A DNA stretch of 64,000 nucleotides from Ctena decussata (GCA_963989385.1 OZ022500.1:118833842-118897841); one strand, 5' to 3'. Shown: positions 36,801 through 44,343, numbered from the stretch's first letter. The notes: generated by a model from the letters alone, not told the origin. A program made the numbers and translations.

Positions 36801-36999
36801 AGTGCTTCAATATATTTTTTAAGCTGGACCTGAAATTCATATGCAAAATAACAACTTTAAATACTACATCATGCAATAGCATATTTACTGACTAATCATT
36901 CTTTTTCTATGTTTTAGGTTTGACAGGAGTGATCTGCCTTTATTAGTGGCTATTGCTGGAACACATACGCCAAATTTCCCCCTGGTGGTATTATCATAA
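15764..36999 (+). CDS. FNIP: Folliculin-interacting protein (FNIP), complete coding region in 18 exons
   Basis: FNIP proteins bind folliculin and AMPK; the FLCN-FNIP complex acts at the lysosome as a GAP for RagC/D, linking amino acids to mTORC1 and TFEB/TFE3. Exons: 15764-15834, 22034-22151, 22977-23075, 24430-24530, 25064-25129, 25852-25961, 26693-26785, 27219-27382, 27771-27986, 28682-28854, 29415-29585, 30407-31735, 32486-32596, 33473-33641, 34036-34097, 35045-35180, 35739-35854, 36918-36999. All are GT-AG bordered with matching phases; total 3387 nt, 1128 aa, close to vertebrate FNIP1/2. Landmarks: IRIVLFTD and GRNLIFDS (longin part), [102 protein letters not shown] and [20 protein letters not shown] (DENN-like C-terminal part). 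The start [10 protein letters not shown] resembles the short basic N-terminus of vertebrate FNIPs. Whether an extra exon lies at 22740 is open. Family assignment is very secure. Confidence 0.95.
16680..18908 (+). pseudogene. 5'-truncated, frameshifted CR1/Jockey-like LINE with reverse transcriptase
   Basis: Non-LTR retrotransposon ORF2 remnant in FNIP intron 1, same strand as FNIP. It opens in the end of the AP-endonuclease domain ([10 protein letters not shown], the S-D-H motif, near 16715). A linker follows, then the reverse transcriptase: [24 protein letters not shown]...[25 protein letters not shown] (catalytic D), [10 protein letters not shown], and [10 protein letters not shown] with the FADD catalytic pair near 18075. 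A stop at 18103-18105 interrupts this frame; the next frame continues immediately (18105-18908) with the RT thumb and the C-terminal region containing [23 protein letters not shown] one-base indel near 18098-18104 explains the break. There is no APE N-terminus or ORF1, so it is dead on arrival. The 3' end is not defined; untranslated tail sequence probably extends some hundreds of bases past 18908. Confidence 0.9.
19147..19540. other. Unassigned DNA after the intronic LINE
   Basis: May include the LINE 3' UTR. Contains ATATATATATA at about 19320 and repeated TCTAGG motifs around 19430-19480. No gene seen. Confidence 0.3.
19541..19780. repeat. Family A foldback, full copy in FNIP intron 1
   Basis: GAGCCGCGACATGACACC at the left end; TGTTGTGTCGTGGCTAAT at the right end. 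Internal arms carry CCTGGGCATC and GATGCCCAGG-like sequence. Confidence 0.85.
19790..21280. other. Intron 1 DNA without recognised content
   Basis: AT-rich, with homopolymer T at about 20046-20075. No exon with GT-AG borders and coding character was found. Confidence 0.4.
21283..21888. mobile_element. Family E foldback carrying a LINE-tail insertion
   Basis: Left GTCCAGTTGTTCAAAACTAACG and right CGTTAGGCTAACAATGC...TTTGAACAACTGGGCC are inverted. Inner arms ATTTTTGTTGAAAATA and TTTTCAACAAAGAATA also pair, but LINE-like sequence (21590-21778) separates them. A palindrome GCTTTTGCATTGCAAAAGC lies at about 21392. Confidence 0.7.
21590..21778 (+). mobile_element. 3'-tail fragment of a non-LTR retrotransposon
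   Basis: Ends in CATTAATAAAGTATCTATCT, the AATAAAG-plus-short-repeat ending typical of CR1-like LINE 3' termini. No coding part remains. Inserted into the family E foldback. Confidence 0.6.
22034..22151 (+). CDS. FNIP: FNIP exon 2
   Basis: Encodes [20 protein letters not shown] and then [11 protein letters not shown], the conserved FNIP N-terminal strand. Phase 2 in, 0 out; donor gtatgt. Confidence 0.93.
22505..22735. repeat. Family B foldback
   Basis: AAACAACTTCTGTGACATC, then CTTAAAGGAAAGAATTTGC and CTTTAAGAGTTGATGCCCATT. Right edge is vague, running into the candidate exon at 22740. Confidence 0.7.
22740..22818 (+). other. Candidate unresolved FNIP exon
   Basis: Follows an AG (aaacaaag) and is open in the frame FNIP requires ([20 protein letters not shown]), loosely like the cysteine-containing segment vertebrate FNIPs have here. 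It ends at a good donor (GGGG|gtaaca) but leaves phase 1, while the next exon needs phase 0. Either it is skipped or intronic, or it is used with an unusual border. The frame is also open without interruption to 23075. Confidence 0.3.
22977..23075 (+). CDS. FNIP: FNIP exon 3
   Basis: Thirty-three codons, phase 0 both sides, encoding [16 protein letters not shown] through KGLPRYE, serine- and lysine-rich. The acceptor tttgcag is strong. It leads directly into the conserved MLEEMMFG exon. Confidence 0.85.
23473..23552. repeat. Family D palindrome
   Basis: ATCAGACTGCTCATTTAGGAGCAGTCTGAT forms a near-perfect stem, flanked by AACAGTGTAGACC and TCTGTACTGTTTGC. Confidence 0.8.
23745..24090. repeat. 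Diverged family C-like segment
   Basis: Contains TTCATGGAAAATG, TTATCCCAGAATTATCACCGG and CCTGTGACCCCCCTAATATGG, recalling family C, but the arms are poorly preserved. Confidence 0.4.
24430..24530 (+). CDS. FNIP: FNIP exon 4
   Basis: Encodes [20 protein letters not shown], then [13 protein letters not shown]: the most conserved N-terminal FNIP block. Phase 0 in, 2 out; donor gtgagt. Confidence 0.95.
25064..25129 (+). CDS. FNIP: FNIP exon 5
   Basis: Encodes [18 protein letters not shown] and a few residues, matching the family [12 protein letters not shown] block. Phase 2 in and out. Confidence 0.93.
25213..25432. repeat. Family B foldback
   Basis: TAAGGTGAATGGGTATGC to GTGTACCCATACACCTTA, with AAAGAATTTGCTCC inside. 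Terminal repeats are clear on both sides. Confidence 0.85.
25852..25961 (+). CDS. FNIP: FNIP exon 6
   Basis: Encodes [20 protein letters not shown] and [16 protein letters not shown], an acidic/serine linker. Phase 2 in, 1 out. Confidence 0.88.
26305..26495. repeat. Family B foldback
   Basis: Includes TGCCTCCCTTCTCAGTGGGG, AAAGAATTTGCTCC and a right end GTGCCCATAAACTTTAAG. Confidence 0.75.
26693..26785 (+). CDS. FNIP: FNIP exon 7
   Basis: Encodes [18 protein letters not shown], then [12 protein letters not shown]; aligns with the vertebrate HSNPMDMPGRELNEDRDSG stretch. Phase 1 in and out. Confidence 0.92.
27219..27382 (+). CDS. FNIP: FNIP exon 8
   Basis: Encodes [19 protein letters not shown], then [16 protein letters not shown], matching the TPFPSPNSS...RRSQTTSLE block of FNIP1. 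Phase 1 in, 0 out. Confidence 0.94.
27771..27986 (+). CDS. FNIP: FNIP exon 9
   Basis: Seventy-two codons. [20 protein letters not shown] and [20 protein letters not shown] correspond to the family IGVIFSL...NKFNEFFFSHFPLFE block. Confidence 0.95.
28682..28854 (+). CDS. FNIP: FNIP exon 10
   Basis: Encodes [20 protein letters not shown] and a long helix-like tail. Phase 0 in, 2 out; donor gtaagt. Confidence 0.93.
29415..29585 (+). CDS. FNIP: FNIP exon 11
   Basis: Encodes [20 protein letters not shown] and [11 protein letters not shown], among the most conserved FNIP segments. Phase 2 in and out. Confidence 0.96.
30407..31735 (+). CDS. FNIP: FNIP exon 12 (large)
   Basis: Begins [20 protein letters not shown] and [14 protein letters not shown] (conserved). 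A serine-, asparagine- and cysteine-rich probably disordered stretch of about 370 residues follows, typical of the variable central FNIP loop that carries phosphorylation sites in vertebrates. It accounts for 39% of the coding length. Phase 2 in and out. Confidence 0.94.
31869..32089. repeat. Family C foldback, full copy
   Basis: TGCAGAGCTCTAGATAAGAG left, CTCTTATCTAGAGGTCTGTGCA right. The central hairpin is CTGAACCGTCTCGTCGAGAC with GGTTCAG. Confidence 0.9.
32486..32596 (+). CDS. FNIP: FNIP exon 13
   Basis: Encodes [20 protein letters not shown] and [12 protein letters not shown], the latter a family hallmark. Phase 2 in and out. Confidence 0.95.
32639..32823. repeat. Family C foldback
   Basis: GCTCCGGATAAGAAGG left, CCTTATCTGGAGC right. 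The central TAGAACTTTCTCAATGAGACAGTTCTA hairpin is diverged. Confidence 0.75.
33297..33420. repeat. Near-perfect foldback in FNIP intron 13
   Basis: Left TTCAGCTATAAAAAGGGGTT, right counterpart TTTTATAACTGAA. The inner arm CAATCCCAAAGATCTAGATC is exactly repeated in reverse around ATTATA. It ends about 50 bp before exon 14. Confidence 0.85.
33473..33641 (+). CDS. FNIP: FNIP exon 14
   Basis: Encodes [20 protein letters not shown], the conserved FGRSLLGG-like block. Phase 2 in, 0 out; donor gtgagt. Confidence 0.95.
34036..34097 (+). CDS. FNIP: FNIP exon 15
   Basis: Short exon encoding [20 protein letters not shown], nearly identical to the vertebrate [18 protein letters not shown] segment. 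Phase 0 in, 2 out. Confidence 0.95.
34390..34494. repeat. Hairpin element in FNIP intron 15
   Basis: AATTTATTAAATGAGTTGGGG...GATAAGATGC pairs with GCATCTTATC...CCCCAACAAGTTTAATAAA around GAGGCTTTGCCGA. Confidence 0.8.
35045..35180 (+). CDS. FNIP: FNIP exon 16
   Basis: Encodes [20 protein letters not shown] and [20 protein letters not shown]. Phase 2 in, 0 out. Confidence 0.94.
35237..35432. repeat. Family E foldback, short copy
   Basis: TTCAGTTGTTCAAAACTAATG left, GCATTCAACAACTGGACCC right. Centre ACTTTTGCAATGCAAAATCTC resembles the palindrome of the 21.3-kb copy. Confidence 0.75.
35600..35705. repeat. Family B fragment
   Basis: GGCTACTTTTGAAAGAAAG, then TAGAGTAGACACCCACTCCATGGGAAGGGAGG-type sequence. 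Partial copy in intron 16. Confidence 0.55.
35739..35854 (+). CDS. FNIP: FNIP exon 17
   Basis: Encodes [20 protein letters not shown], almost identical to the family C-terminal block. Phase 0 in, 2 out. Confidence 0.95.
35877..36122. repeat. Family B foldback in FNIP intron 17
   Basis: TAAGGGGATTGGGTACC left, GTGTATCCTTTCACCTTAAG right, with AAAAGAATTTGCTCTTAG inside. Confidence 0.85.
36150..36366. repeat. Family A foldback in FNIP intron 17
   Basis: GAGCCTCGACACCACAAAACC left, CCACTTTGTTGGTTTTGTCA right. Confidence 0.85.
36685..36793. repeat. Hairpin in FNIP intron 17
   Basis: TACCCGAATGTGCTTAAAT...AATTTTCCATTTG pairs with CAAATGGAAAATTAATG...ATTTAAGCACATTAGGGTA. Ends 124 bp before the last exon. 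Confidence 0.85.
36918..36999 (+). CDS. FNIP: FNIP exon 18 (terminal)
   Basis: Encodes [20 protein letters not shown] and a short hydrophobic end before TAA, matching the vertebrate SSDLPLLAAIASTHSPY terminus. Acceptor gttttag. Confidence 0.95.
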
Positions 37000-37204
37000 C
37001 ATCGAAAATATACCAGAAAAATGTGGCAGCATCATGAGAGAATGACCATCGAGAATGAACATCTTCAGATACCAAGGAATACCTCAACACTTGTCAATCT
37101 TTGCTGTCAAATATTATCTTTCTGTAATACAGTTCTACAACCTTTTCTGGATCTATAGAAATTCATACTAATTATTACTGTGAAAATCTATGTATTGGGA
37201 CAGA

Positions 37205-37318
37205 CATGACAGGCAAACGTGCAAATCCTGCTCAGGCTGCTCCTCTGGAATCAGTGTAGACTCTGATCAGACTGCTTCTAATGGAGCGGTCTAATCTGGG
37301 TCTGCACTGTTTGTCACT
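37205..37318. repeat. Family D palindrome in probable FNIP 3' UTR
   Basis: Left half GGCAAACGTGCAAATCC, right half TCTAATCTGGGTCTGCACTG; the core is partly duplicated. Confidence 0.7.
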
Positions 37319-37931
37319 TAGCCGACAAAGCTTTAAGGCTCTGAGTTTGAAAGGATTTTTGATATCAACATCGTAGAAAAGACTTTGGATACCAGCTGTG
37401 AACAAATGACTTTGGATAGCATTTTTAAAGTGTGTTTGAAAAAAGGTTGTCTATCAAAATGTGTAAAAAAAAAACAGTGGATACCAAAATGCATGGAGAA
37501 TATGTTTGAAAGGATAGACCATGTAGTCAAACTAAAAAAAAAATTGTGTATAAGTATATTCCCTGTTCTTCGTCGTCTTTAGTTACTTTGAATAGTGTGT
37601 AAATTTAACTTTAACATTCAGTTTGCTACATCCTAATTTATCGCTGTTCAAAATGGTATAACTCATCCCATAGTAAATACTTTCCCTCACAGTTAACTGC
37701 TTATTTCCCAGCTAGCATATGTTGTTGAAGCTATTTATACTGTACTGTGTTCAGATTTGTTATGCTTAAGAACAGAATTCATTTGACATTGTGTAGTTGT
37801 AAGAAACATGTAAAAGCAATATGGCTGTGATTTTATACTATATATTTTTGTGACTAAGATCATGTATGTAAGCATAAAGTGTCATAATATGGATGAGAGA
37901 GAGAGAGGGCTGATCATCATTTGATATTATT

Positions 37932-38107
37932 AAGGTGTGTAGATACCCTTTCAGGGGACATGACTGCCTTTTCCAATTTTGCCTCCCTATAAAAGGATCA
38001 ACTATTTCAGAGTAGATCTATTATGAAAGGGAAGCAAACAGGAAGTCACAAAAGTTGTCTCCCTTTAAAAAAAATGGTTTAAAATCAGGAGCTGTATCCA
38101 TTCCCAT
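37932..38107. repeat. Family B foldback
   Basis: TAAGGTGTGTAGATACCC left, GTATCCATTCCCATTAAA right, with GCAAACAGGAAGTCACAAAAG inside. Confidence 0.8.
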
Positions 38108-38129
38108 TAAATAAAATAATTACCCTAAA

Positions 38130-39000
38130 TATTGGGGCTCAGCAAGTGCATTATTTAGGTATGTTCTATGTTCTTTGTTTTGCAATTTATTAGTTTTGAA
38201 ATTTTTGGCAAATTCTTGAACTTGAGACCAAGTATCAGTCAGCTTATTTTGTTTGGGCTTCTCTCTTTCAAATATTTGGCAAGGTTCTTAGTATAGGTGT
38301 AAATCATGGAAATTTGTGAGACATATAATTTAAGAGCACATGTTTTAACTGGTTTATCCCCTTGTTTTTCTTGTTTATAAGAGCTAAAAATGGTATAGAA
38401 GCTTTCAAGTTTCACTTGCAAAGCATCTCTATCTTTCTGTTACTATAAGCAGCTATTCTCTGATGTTTGACAATTCATTTTGTTTCCTTTAATTTCTAAT
38501 AATTCTTTGAAATGAAAGCTTAATATACAAAAGAAAGTTTACTACAAGTGTTTGCCACCATTTTGAAAAAGTAAAGCACACAAGGCACTGATAAGGTTGA
38601 TTATGGTACTCTAACAATCATTATCTTTCGGTAGAAGTGTATTTTAAATATTGCATTATACAAAAATTTTGTGCACACTAAACTTGAGTTTGGTAGTCAT
38701 TAAGTAGTACAAGTACTTTTAAATGATATTGGTTATCTGTGACAAAAATACATGGTGTTAGTAGAGCTTCAGATTAATCATGTTAATCAAACTGTTGGGG
38801 ATGCAAATGATTTTCTTTGAAATTCGATTTCCGCATAGTATTAGATTTCCGCAAAATCATGTGTATTCTGGGACTTCTTTAGACTCATGACTCTGAGTCA
38901 GATCTCATGATTTTTCACAATACATGAGACAGAGCTCCAATTAAGATTGGTTTTAAAGATTTTTCTTGACTTATTTGACCGCATTTCCTTTAAATTCATA
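38130..39000. other. Intergenic DNA, nothing recognised
   Basis: AT-rich sequence without exon, RNA gene or clear repeat. Confidence 0.4.
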
Positions 39001-39003
39001 TGT

Positions 39004-39058
39004 TTCAGCTCCTCATTAGAACTGCCTCAATGAGGCAGTTCTAATGAGGAGCTGCAAC
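39004..39058. repeat. Small family C-like hairpin
   Basis: CTCCTCATTAGAACTGCCTC and its complement GAGGCAGTTCTAATGAGGAG meet at AAT: a 20-bp perfect stem. Confidence 0.85.
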
Positions 39059-39064
39059 ATTTTT

Positions 39065-39298
39065 AAGGTGAATGGGAACACTTTCAGGGGAAGCAACTCT
39101 GTTGCTTTGATTTTTGTTCTCAATCACTGGGGGTCAACTCTTAAAGGAAATAATTTGTTTCAATTGGAGCAAATTCTTGCTGTATAAATAGAACCCATTT
39201 TGGAAGGGCCTCATCATCCAGGGAAGCAATCAGGAAATCACAAAAGTTGTTCCCCTTATTCAAAATGGCAGAGAAATGTAGTGGTATACCCATAGACC
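39065..39298. repeat. Family B foldback
   Basis: AAGGTGAATGGGAACACTTTC left, GTATACCCATAGACC right. Confidence 0.85.
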
Positions 39299-39689
39299 AA
39301 AGAATCTTCCAATTATCATGACCTACTTGGAGCTGTGAATACTGAAAAATGATGGTAAAAATGTAACCCTGAAATTTTTATTTATCTACAGCTCTGGGTG
39401 TGAAGATACTTCCTTTTAGGTCATCGACCTGCCCCGTGTTGGTGTCGTGACAAAGATTAAGGTTTATCATTCAGAAAGGTCCAGATTTTGACACAGAGAC
39501 CTTAATTTCTAATTAGATAAATAAAGCGATTTAAAGTACATTTTATTTGTGTTTTATTGGCTGATTTGGAGATATGACTTTTCACTGAAAAGACTTGTTA
39601 ATGAGCTGGGAATCAGCTGTTCTTGTATGTGAGCATTAGGTTCTACCATAATGACCATTGATATGGTGGCAGAAGTGTCAAAACAAACA

Positions 39690-39745
39690 AAATAGGCCCA
39701 GGTCAGATTGCTGCATAGCAGTCTAATCAGGGTCAGCACTGTTTC
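39690..39745. repeat. Family D fragment
   Basis: GGTCAGATTGCTGCATAGCAGTCTAATCAGGGTC; short and diverged. Confidence 0.6.
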
Positions 39746-39837
39746 ATCCTGCCAGCAGTATTTTTACACATCACTGCTTGTCCCTATTTTAAGCTCAGTA
39801 GGGTATGTTATGTGGGTGTCCAAAAATTCAGTTTAGT

Positions 39838-40030
39838 TACAGAGCTCCAGATTACGGTGGGGTTTTGAGGATAATTCTCAAAGAATTTGATTTGTATCTC
39901 AAAGAAAACATGTTGTGACCCCTCCTCAGAACAGTCATGACAAGATGAGTGTAATGAGGGATGACAACAAATAATTCTTTCATAGAAAAATATGGAAAAT
40001 TATCTTTAATTTATCCCCGTTACCCCCTGC
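39838..40030. repeat. Diverged family C foldback
   Basis: ACAGAGCTCCAGATTACGG, ACATGTTGTGACCCCTCCTC and TAATGAGGGATGACAACA. Immediately precedes a full family C copy. Confidence 0.6.
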
Positions 40031-40057
40031 AATGTAATTATAGTATTGTCTTATTCA

Positions 40058-40262
40058 CAGAGCCCTAGATAAGAGCGAGTATTTGGTGATAATTAGGGAT
40101 AATTTTTGTAAATTCAGGATAAAAACGTATGTTGTGACCCCTCATCTGAACCGTCTTGACGAGACGGTTCAGATGAGGAGTCACAACATACGGTTTCAAT
40201 GAGAAATAAAGAAAATTATACCTCAATTATCATAAAAATCCTCTCTTATCTAGGGCTCTGTA
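40058..40262. repeat. Family C foldback, best copy
   Basis: CAGAGCCCTAGATAAGAG left and CTCTTATCTAGGGCTCTG right are perfect complements. The central stem is ACCCCTCATCTGAACCGTC with GACGGTTCAGATGAGG. About 205 bp. Confidence 0.92.
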
Positions 40263-40439
40263 TTCAGCACTTCAAAATTGACAGCTTGGCATATGCCGAA
40301 AGCAAATTGTCAGATCAGTCTGAACATCTGTGCAGTCTAGAATATATGCATTGCACAAGAAAAGGTACAAATTCTAATGAAGATCATTCACCAGTAAATT
40401 AAAAGTAACTAAGGCCATTAGGTGTTTATCTAGTCTTCT

Positions 40440-40545
40440 GCTGTTTTCTCCAAGAGGAGCAAATTCTAAAAGCTGAGCTACATTCAGCAGGGAGGCAAAA
40501 CAGAGATTGGCAGAGTTGGTTCCCCCGAAAGTATACTCATTCGAT
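40440..40545. repeat. Family B fragment
   Basis: Right half only: AGAGGAGCAAATTC, GGGAGGCAAAACAGA, AAAGTATACTCATTCG. Confidence 0.6.
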
Positions 40546-40614
40546 GCCCTAACTAGAACCCTACTAGTATCTGTTATTTATTTTTCCGTCTTGGAATGTG
40601 GACAAGTCCACTTC

Positions 40615-40660
40615 AAAGAGTGCAGATTCTGATCAGGCTGCTCTTCATAGAGCAGTTGTG
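40615..40660. repeat. Family D fragment
   Basis: GATTCTGATCAGGCTGCTCTTCATAGAGCAG. Confidence 0.6.
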
Positions 40661-41395
40661 TCTGCCATTTGCGCAGGAATATCTGTCACAGTTGTATGAC
40701 TTGTAAAGGTAATATTAAGATGTAAATAAGAGGTTATATTACAAACTGACACATACCATAGTATGGTAAACCAGATACCAGCAGAAATTAGATATATTGT
40801 CACATGCTCATTTTCTTTATGAGATGATGGCACATTCTCTTTATTGAGACATAGAATGAGTCAGCAGTTTTGAACATTCTTGGCTCAGGCATGTCTGTCA
40901 GTCTTTTGGGTTTGTGTCTCACTTGTGACTGGTAGAACAAGATGTGTAGTACTTTTCTGGTGGCAGCAACAGAGTGTTGGCGGCTTGAAGTTCCATCATG
41001 TTTTCTGATTTCGCTCTGTTTTGTGACAGTGCAGGCAAGACACTGCTCCCACAGAATTTTTGTTATATTATAAGCTGTTTCCTGTCCACTTGACTTTTAT
41101 TACTTAACATTTGATTGCCCTCATTCATAAATACCATTATGGCCATAACTATCGGAACAGAAGCGTTTGAGAAAGTACCAAACACCTAAGGAGCACTCTG
41201 ATCAGGATGTGCACCATTTTCCATTCCACTGTCCACCGGACACTCATCACCAGATATTAAAGTCAGTGAATTCAAATTTTAGGATAAGCACAGTATTATA
41301 TAAATTGTCCAGTTCATCTTAGCTATTAAAAAGGGTATATTTTTGAGTTGATAAACTGTTAGGGTAAAATACTGTATTTTAATGTCATCAGAATT

Positions 41396-41548
41396 GCAGA
41401 GTTCTAGAAAAGGGTGGATTTTGAGGATAACAGTGTGGTAGGTAATTCCATAAAAACATATGCTATGATCCCGACAGTCATGAGAGGTCACAACCTATGT
41501 CAAATTATGTAGAAATATCCTCAAAACCCTGGAGTTCAATAAGATCCA
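41396..41548. repeat. Diverged family C foldback
   Basis: GCAGAGTTCTAGAAAAGG left, AAAACCCTGGAGTTC right, with CATATGCTATGATCC and GGTCACAACCTATG inside. Confidence 0.6.
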
Positions 41549-41769
41549 ACTGTCTATATTATAAGCCAACTTTTGTGCAGAAGAATGGCTAAACACATTC
41601 TTTCCCAACAATTTTGACTTTTCTGGAGCTTTGAAAGACATCCTGTATTGAGGTCAAACATACTGTTAGTCATATGGTCATATGATACAGATTGTTTGTC
41701 ATGTGAGGACTGAAAGGTCAAAGGTTACGGGTATGATAATAAATTGTAATAATTTGCATCCAGATCATG

Positions 41770-42013
41770 TGAGCCACGACACAACAAAAGAAACAAAGTG
41801 ACGTGTTCACCCAGTGAAGACTCAGATCAGCCTGGACATCTGCCCAGTCTGATCAAAGTCTTTTATGTGCGCCTAAAGGGTATGCCTAAGGGTATAAGCT
41901 AGCTTTATGCAGACAGCAAAGACTCTAAATCAGACTGGGCCAAAGCCCAGGCAGATCTTAGTGTTGGCTAGGAGCACATGCCGCTTTGTGGGATTTGTCG
42001 TGTTGCCACTCAT
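41770..42013. repeat. Family A foldback
   Basis: GTGAGCCACGACACAACAAAA left, CGCTTTGTGGGATTTGTCG right. The first of three tandem-like family A copies. Confidence 0.85.
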
Positions 42014-42147
42014 GTGTACAGTGATGACTGTAAATACTGGGGCAGAAGTGCTTGAGCAGACTGTGTAGACCCAGATCAGACTGCCTTATTTATTTGGGTA
42101 TTAGACAGTGGAATTGACTCCTCTCCAAACTGACCCAAAATATGATG

Positions 42148-42400
42148 GGCAACCATACAAATCAAATTAAGTGGCATGTGCACCCAGGGAAGACTCAGAA
42201 CAGCCTAGGCAGCAGCACAGGCTGATCAGAGGCTGCCCAGGCTGATCAGGGTCCTTGCTGTCTGCATAGGGATAGCTTAAACCCTTAGCTACCTTTAAGA
42301 GCATAGCAAAGACTGTGATTAGAGTGGGCAGCAGCCTAGGCTGATCTGAGTCTTCACTGGGTGTACATGCCAATTTGTTGGTTTTGTCATGTAGCGGGTC
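42148..42400. repeat. Family A foldback
   Basis: AAATCAAATTAAGTGGCATG left, CCAATTTGTTGGTTTTGTCA right. Ends 4 bp before the next family A copy. Confidence 0.85.
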
Positions 42401-42403
42401 ATA

Positions 42404-42628
42404 TGAGCCGTGACGCGAGAAAACCAACAAAGTGGTTGTGCGCCCAGCCCACTCAGATCAGCCTGGGCATCCCCCCAGTCTGATCAGAGTCTTCACTGTC
42501 TGCATGGCGGTAGATCAGACCCTTTGCTATGTTTTAAGTCCTAAGCAAAGAGTCTGCTCTGACTGGGTGGATGCCCAGGCTGATCTGTGTCTGCGCTGGG
42601 TGTTGGTTTTCTCATGTCGTGGCTCATA
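42404..42628. repeat. Family A foldback
   Basis: TGAGCCGTGACGCGAGAAAAC left, GTTTTCTCATGTCGTGGCTCA right; the ends pair almost perfectly. Confidence 0.88.
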
Positions 42629-42704
42629 TGTAAACCAGTTGTATCAATTCTGCTGTAAGATCTTGATCCATCTTTATATTAGATGGATCCAGATCTGGAT
42701 TTTC

Positions 42705-42723
42705 TTTTTGTTTTGTGTGTGTG

Positions 42724-42759
<36 letters not shown>

Positions 42760-43287
42760 ACAGCCAAATAAATATGGTACTCCTTGGAGCAGTCTGATCT
42801 GGGTCTGCCCTGTTCCACTAGCAATCTTTTACACAGTATTGAGTGGCTAATTTCGACACTTGCCAATTTCTCCTTTAGCAAAATTTATTTCTTTACATTC
42901 TTCTGTTGCTGTAGGGCCATTTCATTAAGTTATGCTTTTTGTCTTGCCTGCGAAGCAGAGGCGAGACTTATGTATTGCTTTTCCGGTGTCGGGTTAGGGT
43001 TTTTTTTTTGTTTTGTGTGTGTGCGGGTGGGGGTGGGGGGGGGGGGGGGGGGGAGACAGCCAAATAAATATGGTACTCCTTGGAGCAGTCTGATCTGGGT
43101 CTGCCCTGTTCCACTAGCAATCTTTTACACAGTATTGAGTGGCTAATTTCGACACCTGCCAATTTCTCCTTTAGCAAAATTTATTTCTTTACATTCTTCT
43201 GTTGCTGTAGGGCCATTTCATTAAGTTATGCTTTTTGTCTTGCCTGCGAAGCAGAGGCGAGACTTATGTATTGCTTTTCCGGTGTCG
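42705..43287 (+). repeat. Tandem duplication of a ~290-bp unit with poly-G tracts
   Basis: Unit 1 at 42705-42991, unit 2 at 43005-43287. TTTTGTTTTGTGTGTGTGCG is followed by poly-G, then AGCCAAATAAATATGGTACT and a tail ending TTGCTTTTCCGGTGTCG. Offset is 300 bp before the G-tract and 296 bp after. Apart from the G-tract I see only isolated differences, so the event is very recent or an assembly artefact. Confidence 0.92.
42725..42756 (+). repeat. Poly-G run of 32 bases
   Basis: Uninterrupted G tract in unit 1 of the tandem duplication. The counterpart (43035-43053) is 19 bases long and preceded by T-interrupted Gs. Confidence 0.95.
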
Positions 43288-43380
43288 ACGGCGGCGGCGT
43301 AAACTTTGTCGATTTTTCGCATTTAGGTCATAAGCGCTGACAGGCGAGACACCGCATTCAGCGGAATTCTTGTTTGTTTA
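42940..43380. mobile_element. Short element with CTTGCCTGCGAAGCAGAGGCG head
   Basis: CTTGCCTGCGAAGCAGAGG, then CTTATGTATTGCTTTTCCGG, a GGCGGCGGCG tract, and a tail CAGGCGAGACACCGC...ATTCTTGTT. The order resembles the 1696-2794 element (GCTTGCCTG head, short CpG-rich repeat, tail with CAGGCGACAGCTCTTGTT). Boundaries are approximate. Confidence 0.45.
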
Positions 43381-43589
43381 AATCCATGCGTCTTGTAGGT
43401 GCTCAGTAGTGGCCGTGTCATGAGAAACCCTGTCTTCTCGCATCTTGGCATTGTGTATATCCAGACCAGTCACTGTGTTGGCCCAGTCCAGTCTGGTCAG
43501 GTGTAATTGGTTAGGTGCCCAGTTATTACTTCAGTAAAATGTCATATTCAGACTGTGCAGTTACTGTAATGACCCTTCACAGTTCAGAC

Positions 43590-43672
43590 AGACAGGTCTG
43601 AGTAAACACTGTAGACCCATATCAAACTGCTCCTGAGGGAGCAGTTTGATCAGGTTCTACAAGGTTTGCCAT
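43590..43672. repeat. Family D palindrome
   Basis: ATATCAAACTGCTCCTGAGGGAGCAGTTTGAT stem flanked by AAACACTGTAGACC and GGTTCTACAAGGTTTGCC. Confidence 0.8.
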
Positions 43673-43839
43673 TCACTAAGCATCATTGATGCAATAATGT
43701 GGTTGAAATCCACTTTAAATTTGAAGAATTTTCGAACAATAATTGTTCGACTTTTAGGGTCTTTATAGTATTAGTTATAATATGGCTATTAGAAGGTGGG
43801 GGTGTGCCAGAAGAGCTGGGGGGGGGGGAGGGAGGGGGT

Positions 43840-44035
43840 TTCTCACTCCAAAATAATCCAAAACTATTTCTGTCATGCATAATTTTGCTTTAAGGTTTGG
43901 TTTCTCCCATCCAAAGCAACCCTACATAACTAGATCCATCTTACATGTAGATTTTTGGGCTCAATTTGGAGCATCTTGTGTGTCACAGATGGATCTAGCT
44001 AGAGTAGTTTCGGGTTTATTTTGCAGGGGAAAACC
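43840..44035. repeat. Foldback related to the 33.3-kb hairpin
   Basis: TAGATCCATCTTACATG and ACAGATGGATCTAG are inverted, with outer TTTCTCACTCCAAAAT / ATTTTGCAGGGGAAAA. Degenerate. Confidence 0.5.
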
Positions 44036-44101
44036 CATACATCTTATTGCTGAAAAAATGGTATGTTGGCAGGCTGGTCTGGGCATTTGTATGTTTATAT
44101 T

Positions 44102-44343
44102 TGAGCCACAACATGACAAATTTAAACCAACAAAGTGGCATGTGGGCCCAGTGAAGACTAGATCAGCTTTGGCATCTGCCCAGTCTGATTAGTCTTCCCT
44201 GCACACTTAAAGGGTAGCTAAGGGTCTAAGCTACCTCCATTGTGACAGGGAAGTCTCAGAACAGACTGGATGGATGCCAGGCTGATCCGAGTCTGTGCTG
44301 GGTGCACATGCAACTTTGTCGGTTTTCTTGTGATGTGGCTCAT
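44102..44343. repeat. Family A foldback
   Basis: GAGCCACAACATGACAAATTT left, AACTTTGTCGGTTTTCTTGTG right. Confidence 0.85.

Larger units (their letters stand above)
37000..38130 (+). other. FNIP: Probable FNIP 3' UTR
   Basis: Non-coding DNA after the stop. The best polyadenylation hexamer I see is AATAAA at 38110-38115. It contains a family D palindrome (37205-37318) and a family B copy (37932-38107), which would be transcribed if this end is right. Confidence 0.4.

Noticed and set aside
42168..42430. Minus-strand frame of 87 codons (ACTPSEDSDQPR type)
   Set aside because: A translation of a family A foldback. Similar peptides arise from every copy and are a known type of annotation artefact.
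42432..43340. Overlapping 85-121 codon frames around the poly-G tracts
   Set aside because: Products of glycine or proline runs from the G-tract and of the tandem duplication; no coding signature.
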